Of a DNA stretch of 64,000 nucleotides, positions 1-9,576 are shown piece after piece. Each line of letters opens with the position of its first letter. Positions within the stretch are counted from its first letter, which is position 1. Below the pieces are notes generated by a model that saw only the letters and a list, made by a program, of their open reading frames with translations, searched no databases and was not told the origin of the DNA. The stretch is from Lichenostomus cassidix (lineage: Eukaryota > Chordata > Aves > Passeriformes > Meliphagidae). The DNA lies in assembly GCA_008360975.2 (NCBI GenBank), contig CM039210.1:19987007-20051006 (forward strand), read 5' to 3'. The position numbers and the translations under genes are program-made.

Positions 1-180
1 ATAACAAAACTGAAGCTTTTCAGAGTAACTTAATGGTGGGCCAACCAGTCATGGTAAAGTTACCCCAAACTGGAATTGTACCTATGACTGACAGACAATC
101 GAGGGCCAATGGCCTGGGTGGCTATTGATTCTAATGGCCACCAACACAGAATCAGTTCTTGATGGATATTCCTTACGTTT
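1..180 (+). pseudogene. pol: class I ERV integrase C-terminus (remnant)
   Basis: About 55 codons can be read in plus frames: a stretch with GQPVMVKLPQTG, then after a one-base shift GPMAWVAIDSNGHQHR, ending in stops near 160-180. A basic, Trp-containing segment followed at once by env fits the integrase tail of a gamma-like retrovirus. It belongs to the same old provirus as the env pieces at 611-1380 and 16366-17199. The window cuts it on the left, so the catalytic core is not visible. The family call rests mainly on position and is tentative. Confidence 0.35.
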
Positions 181-342
181 TAACCTGCTCTTGTCCCTAT
201 GCAAGCTTGGTTTTGCTCTGAACAAAACAAAACTTTCTTGACGAAGCCTCGCAGGCTGTTCCTACACTGCCGTTGTGTGGCACTAGTAAGTATAGTGCTG
301 TGCTTGCAACTAGAGGCTAGAGGTGGGATTACTGCTGTAACC

Positions 343-604
343 TGTCGCTGTTGAGCAGCTAGCAGAGTAAGGAAGTCAGTTCTCAGTGGCAAGAAGGAAA
401 AGGCCTTTATTGTTTTGATTTCATCATATATATAGAGTTTTCAAAAGTCACCCAGATTGGTCAGTCAAAAACCTCCCCCTAGGCCTGATTGGCCAGGTCT
501 GCACCGTCCAAGTCTTGGGACACTGTTTTTAATAACATCCAAACTTTATCTTTATTTATAAAACACAAAAGGATTTCTCATGGGAAAGACCTGTGCTAGC
601 CACA
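343..604 (-). mobile_element. solo LTR-I, copy 1 (262 bp, TSD GTAACC)
   Basis: Ends are TG...CA. The perfect 6-bp direct repeat gtaacc flanks it at 337-342 and 605-610. The polyadenylation signal AATAAA reads on the minus strand. It is nearly identical to the copies at 17907-18169 and 24993-25255. No internal sequence is present, so it is a solo LTR, here inserted between pol and env of the old class I provirus. A 6-bp TSD is typical of alpha- and betaretroviral integrases. Confidence 0.93.
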
Positions 605-610
605 GTAACC

Positions 611-1380
611 CTCTAAGGAAACGTCTATTATTACTTAAATTCTACTGTTTTAGTTTATGTTCAAGTATATTTTCAGCAGACAGAAAACTAGGTGTGCATC
701 CAGATGCGAGACAAGAAACCACTCAAGGAACAGTGGGAAGAACTGCTGACTACCTATCAATGTGACTGTGACACCTGCTGATGGAAACTCCTGGACTCTT
801 ATAAACAGGTAAAGCCAATTCCGGAAACAAAGAGAATCATACTGGACTGCACAGTAATTAGTGAATCTATTGTAACAAAAAATGATAATTGTGGTGTTAC
901 ATTTTTATGCTGACAGGTCAATGTTTTCAGTAGTGCAGCATGGCTAGTCAGCCACCCCAACCAAACCTTGCAGTTAACAATTGTAAAAAAGAAAAAAGAC
1001 AACAATATCACCTTTCCCAAGGGTCACTCCAACATAAACCACATAGAACAAATGCTACCTGACCCATGGAAAAGAAACTCACACATAAAACTGATGCAAG
1101 CTGTGACACTGATAACAAATGGTAGTAATTGTTGGATTTGCTCTCAATTTCCTACACATTCAGATGAAAGTATCCAATATGTTGGGCAATTCCGATGCCA
1201 AACATATTTTCCAATGGTGTTCCTCCAGTCAGAATAATGCTCCCTCTAGATAAAAAACCAACACAAACCTCCATGGATCAACAAATCCTGATAATAGATA
1301 CAATAGTCATTGAAACCCCCTGTGTTCACAGATGCTTAGAGGGACCAAGACAAACCTCACACCAAAAAATGATATTGTCT
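611..1380 (+). pseudogene. env: class I ERV env, N-terminal SU half (broken)
   Basis: The longest open part (968-1237) contains a CWIC motif (SNCWICSQFP). CWxC is the SU motif of gammaretroviral envelope proteins that pairs with the CX6CC of TM. Several N-glycosylation sequons (NIT, NGS) are visible. Frameshifts and stops interrupt the frame upstream, around 760-960. The sequence ends abruptly at 1380, where LTR-L begins, and the same reading resumes at 16366. This is therefore the 5' half of an env gene split by later insertions. No functional protein is possible. Confidence 0.7.
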
Positions 1381-1609
1381 TGTAGCAATGGGGAATAAAG
1401 ACACACAGACTTCCTTCTTGCTTGCTTCAAAGAAAAATCCTTTATTGCCAAAAAGCCAAGCCATTTTATGCTCTAAACTTAAACAAGACAAGCACAGATT
1501 GGCTGCCTGCCAATGTGGTGCCACCACCCACGTGCCTTTCCATCCAACCACCTCCCTGATCACACAATGTCCAACCAATCACTGCCTCACCAACCAATCA
1601 CTGCCTCAC
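1381..1609 (-). mobile_element. solo LTR-L, first part (split by ERVL provirus)
   Basis: Begins TGTAG at 1381, and its other end CTACA is at 16365, giving inverted termini. The minus strand carries AATAAA about 60 bp from its 3' end. The ERVL provirus 1610-16191 with TSD CTCAC sits inside it. Joined length is about 398 bp. The flanks are ttgtct at 1375-1380 and ttacct at 16366-16371, a possible decayed TSD. It inserted in the class I env. Confidence 0.75.
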
Positions 1610-2486
1610 TGTCTCGATTTGAAAGACAGGTGTCTGCTGAGAGAGGTTGAACCCTCCCTTAGGACAGAGAATGTGATTTCCCCTCCCTCCGAATTATTTA
1701 ATTTGGAAATCAAGGACTTTCAGGCAAAGATATGGGAAAAGGAATAACAGTTCTTTACTAGTATCTATAAACAAGCAATAACAATAATAACAAACATAAA
1801 TAGAACCAGAAACCAATAGCAGATGACTTTGCCGTGCAGTGTAATTACAGTCAGGGAAAAAAAACCAGCAGGTGGAGCTCCCGGCCGAGCAGGGCAGGTG
1901 CGATGACTGCCGAGCGGCTGCAGGTGGCGCTGTGGCGCAGGGTCAGGTCAGCCTCAGGCAGCTGGTAATGGTGGGCAGGCTGAAGAGCAGGCAGGGCAGC
2001 AAAGCAGCTTGGAGCAGCAAAAAAAGCAGGGCAGCAGGGGCAGGCGCTGGCTCTCTCTCGGCTAGCTAGTGAGGTAGCAAGGATTTCTGCAGTCACAGCA
2101 GACGCCGCGGTCTCGTGCGGCAGAGGGGGGGGCAGGCGGCAGAGGCAGCTGGACTCTCCCGGCAGCTACTGCGAGGGAACGCAGCCCCGAGGAAATGTGC
2201 ACTTCCCAGTAGGAAAAAAGGTTGAATCAAAGCTCATGCCGCCGGGAGAAGAAAACAGGGCACAGTTGAATTTCCTCTGGTCCCAGCCAGAAGCAAGGAG
2301 CAGCCTCTCTTCCCAGTGTCCGAGGACAAGAGAGAGTGTTCCAACGGCCCGCTCTTCCCTTCCCCTGCCTTGCCCAAGCACACCCTTTGTCTCTTACAAA
2401 AGAGTTGATGGTTCTAATCACCCAGCTACTTGTTGCTTAGTAACAGTGATGGAGAAAAATTCCAAGGCATCCCCCAACCTCCGACA
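1610..2486 (-). repeat. LTR-D, 3' LTR of ERVL copy 1
   Basis: 877 bp, TG...CA on the minus strand, closely matching the 5' LTR at 15326-16191. I see scattered substitutions and small indels, a few percent by eye. It contains a Gln/Ala-rich GC segment at about 1870-2150 and an AT-rich stretch near 1740-1800. It abuts ERVL 3' untranslated sequence at 2487. Three solo LTR-D copies of the same family lie at 5420, 38524 and 39680. Confidence 0.9.
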
Positions 2487-2623
2487 TTATCCACCCCGAA
2501 TTTTTTTCCATTCTAACATGTTACATCGAGCTTAAACATTTAAACTATATACATACATGCATTACTCTAATTATATACGTATATACACACAGATATGGAT
2601 ACAGGCACAGTGTTATGGGCAAT
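2487..2623 (-). promoter_or_regulatory. ERVL 3' untranslated region with polypurine tract
   Basis: Minus-strand sequence next to the 3' LTR ends ggggtggataa, a purine-rich tract directly before TG of the LTR. This is the expected plus-strand primer (PPT) position. ERVL copy 2 has the same tract at 36564-36576. The rest of the stretch is AT-rich and noncoding. Confidence 0.6.
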
Positions 2624-3445
2624 TCAACCCCAACTAAGGTCTCCCTGAGGTATGCATCGTGTCTCTCCATCCTTTTGCATCACCCACCAAGTACACTCTG
2701 GTCCCTGAGCAAAGACAAGCCCACGGGTGGGTTTGTCTTTGCTTGAGGCGGAATTAATCCAAACAGTTTTCCCTAGCATGCCTCTCATGTGTACCACTGG
2801 AACCTTATCCCTGTCTGCTGTTTGCAGGGGTTCAGATTGGGTAGGGCCAGCTCGGTTGGTGGAACCTCGGGTGTTAACTAGCCAGGTGGCCTTGGCTAAA
2901 TGCTGTTCCCAACCTTTAAAAGTCCCCCCGCCTAAAGCTTTCAAGGTGGTTTTAGCAGACCATTGCATCGCTCCACTTTGCCAGCAGCAGGTGCATGATA
3001 AGGAATGTGGTACACCCACTCAATGCCATGTTCTCTAGCCCAGTTGTTTATGAGGTTATTTTTAAAATGAGTTCTGTTATCTGACTCAATTCTCTCAGGG
3101 GTACCATGCCTCCAAAGGACTTGGTTTTCAAGGCCCAGGATGGTGTTACGGGCAGTGGCATGAGGCACAGGGTAGGTTTCCAGCCACCCTGTGATGGCTT
3201 CTACCATTGTGAGCACATAGTGCTTGCCATGGTGGGTTTGAGGCAGTGTGATGTAATCAATCTGCCAGGCCTCTACATACTTATATTTAGACCACCTTCC
3301 ACCATACCACAGGAGTTTCACCCACTTGGCTTGCTTGATGGCAGCACACGTCTCACAATTATGGATTACCTGGGAGATACAGTCCATGGTTAGATCCACC
3401 CCTCGGTCTCGTGCCCACTTGTAGGTGGCATCTCTGCCCTGAAAA
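2624..3445 (-). pseudogene. pol: ERVL copy 1 integrase (pol 3' end)
   Basis: Two overlapping open stretches (3399-2941 and 3019-2624) cover the integrase with one frameshift near 2950-3000. Visible features are the second Cys pair of the zinc domain (CETC), the first catalytic Asp in WQIDYITLP, the second in ESDNRTHF, and the Glu in GKVERCNG, i.e. a complete DDE set. The C-terminal domain is Trp-rich and ends near 2624. The gene continues upstream across LTR-A to 4260. The frameshift makes it nonfunctional. Copy 2 at 36681-37612 is a close relative. Confidence 0.88.
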
Positions 3446-4254
3446 TGTTATGATCCAATTATTAAGGTTCTTTGGAAATACCTCTGCCTGAATTAAGGTA
3501 CAAACGAGACCATATGCCAGTCAATAGTATGGGTTTTATTTAATAGAAAATATGAGAGAGAGAGGGAAGAAGAGAGGGAAGAAAAGAGAGAAGAAGAGAA
3601 GTAGGAAAAGAGGTGGGGGGGACAGAAAGAGGGGAAGAGAAAATATCACCATCCGTGGATCCCAACGATGTTGTGTTGATCCTCTCCAGCCAGTCTTCTT
3701 GGTGGTGGTGGTCCCCCCAAAAGCACAGAATGCCATGGGTTAATATACACTCAGGCCAGGGGCAATGTCCAGGCATGTCCTCCAGGGGAGGGGACAGTCT
3801 CTTGCAGCAGATTCTGCTTGCATCACCTGCAGTCCTGTGGAGCAAGGCCTAGCACTTTGGGGGGTCTGTGATGGATTGTGACTCCCCCTCAGCTGCCTCT
3901 CATGGGAAAGTCCCGTGGATGTGGCCTGTGGGGTTGGGGGTTCCACAGCTGGGCCAGTTTGTGTAAACCTGGCTTCTGTGAGCTGTGCTCTGCCCCCACC
4001 CCAAACTCAGCCAGGGATGATCCTTAGTGCAGCTGGTGGCTTTGGCCTTTGTGGATGCATTCCTTTCCCTCAGCCTGAGATGATTGAACAATAAGTTTCC
4101 CTTTATCCAATCTCAGCAGTTTGACTCAGTCCAAAGTCTCAGTCAGGTATCTTCAGGGAGGCTTCTTTGATTGTAGCTGCTTTATACACTTTTTGTTATA
4201 ATGAGCAAAACTTTATATCAATGTTTGAGACATGAACTATTTCAGTCTCTGACA
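3446..4254 (-). mobile_element. solo LTR-A, copy 1 (809 bp)
   Basis: Minus-strand ends are TGTCAGAG...ATAACA, matching the plus-strand copy at 34452-35399. The integrase sequence breaks exactly at its edges and resumes after them, by comparison with ERVL copy 2 around 37430. The flanking 5-mers are gaaaa and gatgg, an imperfect TSD. A purine-only run at 3550-3640 lies inside it. It contains no coding sequence. Confidence 0.82.
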
Positions 4255-5414
4255 GATGGCCAGAGGCATCATGGGCCCATCGAGCTAAGAACAGCTCTCC
4301 CTTGTGTTGCCAATCCAAATCTATTTGTGACACTTTTATCTTTGCAGCCTTATCCACCTGTTCGTTGTTTCAGTGTTCCTCATTAGCTCGGCTCTTGGGG
4401 ACATGGGCATCTACATGACGGACTTTCACAGGTAGCTTCTCTACCCGAGTAGCAATGTCTCGCCACTCATCAGCAGCTCAGATTGGTCTTCCTCTACGCT
4501 GCCAGCTGGCCTTTTTCCACCTTTCCAACCAACCCCATAGAGCATTGGCTACCATCCATGAATCAGCATAGAGGTAGAGCTTTGGCCACTTCTCTCTTTC
4601 AGCAATGTCCAGGGCCAGCTGAATGGCTTTGAGTTCAGCAAGTTGACTTGATCCCCCCTCTCCTTCTTTAGCCTCTGCGACCTGTCGTGTGGGGCTCCAT
4701 ACAGCTGCTTTCCATTTCCTATTTGCCCCCACAATACGACAGGAACCATCAGTGAACAGAGCGTAGCGTGTTTCATCTTGTGGCAGTTGGTTGTAGGGTG
4801 GAGCTTCCTCTGCGCCAGTCACTTGTTTCTGCTCCTCTTCATCTGTGAGGCCAAAGTTTTCACCTTCGCGCCAATTTGTAATTATTTCCAAGATCCCAGG
4901 GTGATTCGGGTTTCCAATACGGGCGCGCTGTGTAATGAGAGCAATCCATTTGCTCCACGTGGCATCGGTGGCATGGTGGTTTGAGGGAATCTTTCCCTTA
5001 AACATCCACCCCAGCACTGGCAGTCGGGGTGCAAGGAGAAGTTGTGCTTCAGTACCAATTACCTCTGAGGCAGCTTGGACACCTTCATAGGCTGCTAGGA
5101 TTTCCTTCTCGGTGGGAGTATAGTTGGCTTTTGACCCTCTGTAACTTCGGCTCCAGAATCCCAGTGGTCGACCTCGAGTCTCACCAGGCACCTTCTGCCA
5201 AAGGCTCAAGGACAGACCATTGCTCCCGGCTGCAGAGTAGAGCACATTCTTCACTTCTGGTCCTGTCCTGACTGGGCCAAGGGCTACTGCATGAGCAATC
5301 TCCTGCTTGATCTGAGCGAAGGCTTGTTGTTGTTCAGGGCGCCAGTGGAAATCATTCTTCTTGCGGGTCACCAGGTAAAGAGGACTCACAATCTGGCAGT
5401 ACTCAGGGATATGC
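4255..5414 (-). pseudogene. pol: ERVL copy 1 RT connection, RNase H and integrase N-terminus
   Basis: An open stretch of 312 codons (5416-4478) runs from the RT thumb/connection (MHIPEYCQIVSPLY) into RNase H. RNase H catalytic residues are visible: Asp in LFTDGSC, Glu in LAELKAIQ, Asp in YADSWMVA. A stop after RRGRPI at 4478 and a further frame change separate it from the integrase zinc domain around 4260-4470. Upstream it is interrupted by the solo LTR-D at 5420. It is typical ERVL pol and is broken. Confidence 0.88.
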
Positions 5415-5419
5415 ATCCT

Positions 5420-6325
5420 TGTCGGAGTTAAGGGAAGGACTGGAATTTTTCTCCATCACTGTTACTAAGCAACAAATAGTTGGATGTTTAGAGCCATCAA
5501 GTCTTTTGTAAAAGACAAAAGGTGTGCTTGGGCAGGGCAGGGTAAGGGAAGAGCTGGCCCTTGGAACGCAGTCTCTCGTGGTTCGGATGCTGAGAGGAGA
5601 GGCTGCTCTTGGCTTTTCGGCTGTGACCAGAGGAAATCCAACTGTTCCCTGTTTTTTTTCTTCTCCTGGCTGGGTGAGCTTTGATTCAACCTTTTTTCCC
5701 ACTGGCAAGGGCACATTTCCCTGGGCTGCATTTTCTCGCAGCTGCTGCTGGGAGAGTCTGGCTGCCTCTGCCGCCTGCCCCCACCCTCTGCCGCACGAGA
5801 CCGCGGCGTCTGCTGTGACTGCAGAAATCCTTGCTACCTCGCTAGCTAGCCGGGGAGAGAGCCAGCTCCTACCCCTGCTGCCCTGCTTTCTCGCTGCTCC
5901 GAGCGGCTTTCACTGCCCTCCATGCTTTTCAGCCTGCCCGCCATTACCAGATGCCTGAGGCTGACCTGACCCTGTGCCATAGCGCCATCTGCAGCCGCTT
6001 GGCAGTCATCGCACCTGCCCTGCCCAGCCGGGAGCTCAACAGCGCCCCTGCTGCTTGCAACCGTGATTACACCACACAGGAAAAGGCTCAGCAGCTCACA
6101 AGTCATCTGCGATTGGTTTCTGGTTCTATTTGTGGTTTGCTATTATTGTTATTGCTTGTTTATAGATACTAGTAAAGAACTGATATTCCTTTTTTCCCAT
6201 ACCTTTGCCTGAAAGCCCTTGATTTTCAAAATTAAATAATTAGGAGGGAGTGGAAAAATCACATTCTCTGTCCTAAGGGAGGGTTCAACCTCTCTTGGCA
6301 GACACCTGTCTTTCAAACCACGACA
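5420..6325 (+). mobile_element. solo LTR-D inserted in ERVL pol (TSD ATCCT)
   Basis: 906 bp, starts TGTCGGAG and ends CACGACA. A perfect duplication atcct lies at 5415-5419 and 6326-6330. RT coding sequence is continuous when the insert is removed. It is the same family as the LTRs of the host provirus but in the opposite orientation, so it is a later, independent insertion reduced to a solo LTR. Confidence 0.93.
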
Positions 6326-6330
6326 ATCCT

Positions 6331-7440
6331 CCAGAAACCTATGGTGCCTTGGAAGGCTTGCGTCTCCTTCTTGTTGGTTGGTGGGGACATCGCTGTGATC
6401 TTGTTGATGACTTCGGTAGGAATCTGACGCCGTCCATCTTGCCACTTCACTCCTAGGAACTGGATCTCTTTGGCAGGCCCCTTGACCTTGCTCTTTTTGA
6501 TGGCGAAGCCGGCTTCCAGGAGAATTTGGATGATTTTCTCTCCTTTCTCAAACACTTCTTCCGCTGTGCTCCCCCCACACAATGATGTCGTCGATGTACT
6601 GCAGATGTTCCAGAGCCTCACCCTTTTCCAGTGCAGCCTGGATCAGTCCATGACAAATGGTGGGATTGTGCTTCCACCCCGGGGCAGTCGGTTCCACGTG
6701 TACTGCACGCCCTTCCAGGTGAAAGCAAACTGAGGTCTGCACTATGCTTCCAGAGGAATGGAGAAAAATGCATTTGCAATGTCAATAGTGGCATACCACT
6801 TTGCTACCTTGGACTCTAGCTCATACTGGAGCTCCAGCATGTCTGGCACAGCAGCACTCAGAGGTGGAGTCACCTCATTCAAGGCACGATAGTCCACAGT
6901 CAATCTCCATTCTCCGTCAGATTTGCGCACAGGCCAGATGGGGCTGTTAAAGGATGAGTGGGCCTTGCTGACCACCCCTTGGCTCTCCAGCTCACGGATC
7001 ATCTTGTGGATGGGAACCACAGCATCTCGATTAGTCCTGTATTGCCAGCGGTGCACTGTCGAGGTGGCAATTGGTACTTTTTGGTCCTCCACCTTCAAAA
7101 GTCTGACTGCAGAAGGGTTCTCTGATAGTCCAGGCAAGGTATTCAATTGCCTCACACCCTCTGCCTCGACAGCAGCTATTCCAAAAGCCCACTTGAGTCC
7201 TTTCGGGTCTTTGAAATAGCCGTTACGGAGGAAGTCTATGCCCAGAATATATGGGGCCTCTGGACCAGTCACAATGGGATGTTTCTGCCACTCCTTCCCA
7301 GCCAGGCTCACCTCGGCTTCCACCAGGGTCAACTGTTGTGATCCCCCCGTCACCCCAGCAATAGAGATGGATTCTGCTCCCGCAAGTCCCGATGGCATTA
7401 GGGTACACTGTGCACCTGTATCAACTAGTGCTTCATATTT
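6331..7440 (-). pseudogene. pol: ERVL copy 1 protease and reverse transcriptase
   Basis: Protease motif LVDTGAQCTLMP has the catalytic DTG at 7422-7414. An open stretch 7398-6742 covers protease and the RT fingers (SPIWPVRKS, WRLTVDYRALN, YATIDIANAFFSIPL). After a frameshift near 6742, RT continues with YIDD at 6598-6587, the polymerase catalytic motif (YIDD rather than YMDD is common in ERVL-like RT). A third stretch continues to 6313. The active-site residues survive but the frame is broken at least twice. Confidence 0.9.
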
Positions 7441-7745
7441 TTGTGGCTCTGATGCACCAGGCCATCAAATCCACACAGTCCAAAACACACGGTTTTCCCA
7501 TACCTCTACCTGGCTAGAGGCAGGGCCCCTCTAGCACTGGTTATCATTTCCTTCCTGGTCATACATTCTAGAGGTTCCTTCAAGGGGATCTGACCCATCA
7601 TCTTCCCTTCTATTGTACCTAGCAGGTCGATCATGGGAAACTGAGGCTACCTTTGCTTTAACAGAACCCGCTCAGCCAGCGTTTCCCTCCTTAAGCTGAC
7701 ACACCCATGCTGCCAGGGCAGTAGTGGGCTTCCCACCCCACCTCC
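7441..7745 (-). other. ERVL gag-pol junction
   Basis: About 300 bp between the gag stop at 7746 and the protease motif. Minus-strand reading is broken. Acidic and Pro-containing segments resemble the gag-pol linker of ERVL copy 2 (42250-42430) and copy 3 (48450-48740). Gag and pol are in different frames here. I see no canonical slippery heptamer that I would defend. Confidence 0.5.
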
Positions 7746-8890
7746 TCATGTCTTCCCATGGTCATGCAGAAAGAACCACAACTTGGTTCGTGGGGTGTAC
7801 CCTCTCTCCCTAGCTGGGGGACGTCGGGCTCTGGTATTGGGGCCTGTGACTCTCACTGGTGCCACATTGATCTTCCTCATCTCGTCCCTAATCTCCTCCC
7901 TCAGGTCCTTCACCTCCTCTCTCATCTCCCTTATCTCTTTCATCTCCTCTCTGAGGTCTTGAACCACAGCAGAGACCTGAGCCTGCATCAGGTCACTGAT
8001 CACATTTGCATAATACCTGAGCCTGTCAGCTATTGAACCCACTGTCTCTCGATTGTCATCAGCATTAATAGTTGCAAGGAAGGTGGCATGTTGGTCTGGC
8101 CCTTGCCTTGCAAGGCTCCACAACATTTGCCCGGTGCACCTGACCCTGTCAGGGTCATTTTCGTGCTGTCCATCCCTCCCAAAGAGCATCTCCATTATAG
8201 CTGCTTCTCTCAGCCGTTGGATCCCTTCCTCAATGGTCTTCCAGGACATTCTACGGTGGGGATCCTGCATTCTGTCTTTGTGGGCAAACTTCTCTCTTAC
8301 ACCCATTAAAAGCCTCTCCCAGAGAGAAAGGGGCCCTGTCTCCCTCACGAACACTTTGTCAACAGCCGGGTCTTGGGCCAAGGGTCCCAAATTCTTTGCT
8401 TCATTATTATCCAGCTGCACACCTGGGCCCATAAGGTCCCAAACCCAAAGTAACCAGGTGTGGAAAGCTTCGTGCGCCCGTCGCTTAACATCATCTCGCA
8501 GATTATGGAGACTATCGAAATGGAAGGATTTGGTGATGATTATGGGTTCAGATTCCACTGCTGGTTGTGAGGGCAATGGCTCCCCATCATCATTAACTGG
8601 GCGTACTGATTTGGTCTTATATTTTGCACGCACCACAGGGGAAACTGCTACTGGCTGTGGCTGCTCTTGGGGTTCAGCTGGAACCTGGATGGTCATAACA
8701 TCTGTGGGTTCCACTGCTGCACCATCAGACTCTTTCCCTTTGGGGCGAGGAGAGAGTTTTACACCTGCTAGGGAGATGTATTCCCTCAGCAGCTGGTGTA
8801 TTTTGTGTATCAGCTCCTCCACTAGCACCCCCACCCATTCCGGACGGTTTGTTTCTGAGGCAGGCTGTTGGACAGGGTCAGGCCATGGGG
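7746..8890 (-). pseudogene. gag: ERVL copy 1 gag, main part
   Basis: About 380 codons are open on the minus strand. In order I see a Pro/Glu-rich segment, a NRPEWVGVLVEEL helix, an acidic linker, the conserved WLLWVWDLMGPG segment of avian ERVL Gag, a capsid-like region with SLWERLLMGVRE and MSWKTIEEGIQRLRE, then a strongly charged coiled coil at about 7965-7890 (repeated REE/EIR), and the tail RERGYTP...HDHGKT. There is no zinc knuckle. The reading continues upstream across the nested ERV to 14705. Apart from that insertion this gag is well preserved. Homologous gag copies are at 19930-21600 (plus) and 48740-49763 (minus). Confidence 0.88.
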
Positions 8891-9576
8891 TGCAGCACCT
8901 GACAATGTCAATTCTCATTGGATCAGAAGAAGGATTTAATAATCCGATTGAACAAGTGAAAATCATTACAAAATCAATTCAATTAGATTTAATAACAGCA
9001 GCACTTCATGCCTTAAAGGCTGTTCCTTCAAAACCAGAAACCTTAGTACCTTTCATGTATATTAAACAAAGCCAAACTGAATTATTTACTGATTTCATTG
9101 ACAGGCTGACAGCAGCCATTGAAAAACAATTTAAAAATCCTGAACAGCAAGAAGAAGTCATAATTCAAACAGCCTCTGTGAATGCAAATCCCAGATGCAG
9201 ACAAATCATCTCTTCTTTACCCCCAAGCACAGAAATTACCTTATCATTACTGATCGAAGCCTGTTCCCGTCCATCTCTTGAACCCCCTGTCCGAGTACCA
9301 CAATTCCCTAAAGCCTATACTTCCCGACCCCAATCCCATTCCAATCCACAACCACATTATACTTGCCACAAATGTGGCCAAGCTGGCCATTTGGCAAGAA
9401 ACTGTCCCAATATTTCCCTCTCACGTTCTTCTCCTTTTCCTCCGAGAACACCTACGGAATCCCACCCTGGAACCCCAAACACCTCACGCCCTGCGTCACA
9501 ACAATCTACACCTCAAATCGCCAGAAAACCCTCCATTCGTTTTAATCCAGCCGCAAATGAGTCAGCAAAAAACTAA
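8891..9576 (+). pseudogene. gag: alpharetro-like gag, capsid C-terminus and nucleocapsid
   Basis: The open frame contains the major homology region (QSQTELFTDFIDRL, about 9070-9120) of capsid, a Pro-rich spacer, and one CCHC zinc knuckle, CHKCGQAGHLARNC, at 9364-9405. It ends at TAA 9574-9576. The frame is open further upstream to 8053, but that part is antisense to ERVL gag and is not gag. Matrix and capsid N-terminus are deleted. The slippery heptamer at 9567-9573 immediately precedes the stop. Confidence 0.88.

Noticed and set aside
1870..2100. Ala/Cys/Gly-rich frames recurring at 5750-6100, 15600-15800, 38850-39100 and 40000-40300
   Set aside because: All are the GC-rich segment of LTR-D copies.
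8053..8890. Long plus-strand open frame upstream of the alpharetro-like gag
   Set aside because: It is exactly antisense to the well-supported ERVL gag. Only the part from 8891 is retroviral gag.
8885..8890. The same 6-mer atgggg at the 14704 TSD and at the LTR-E/LTR-K junction (51693)
   Set aside because: The second site has no verified partner in the window. A shared 6-mer alone is likely chance.
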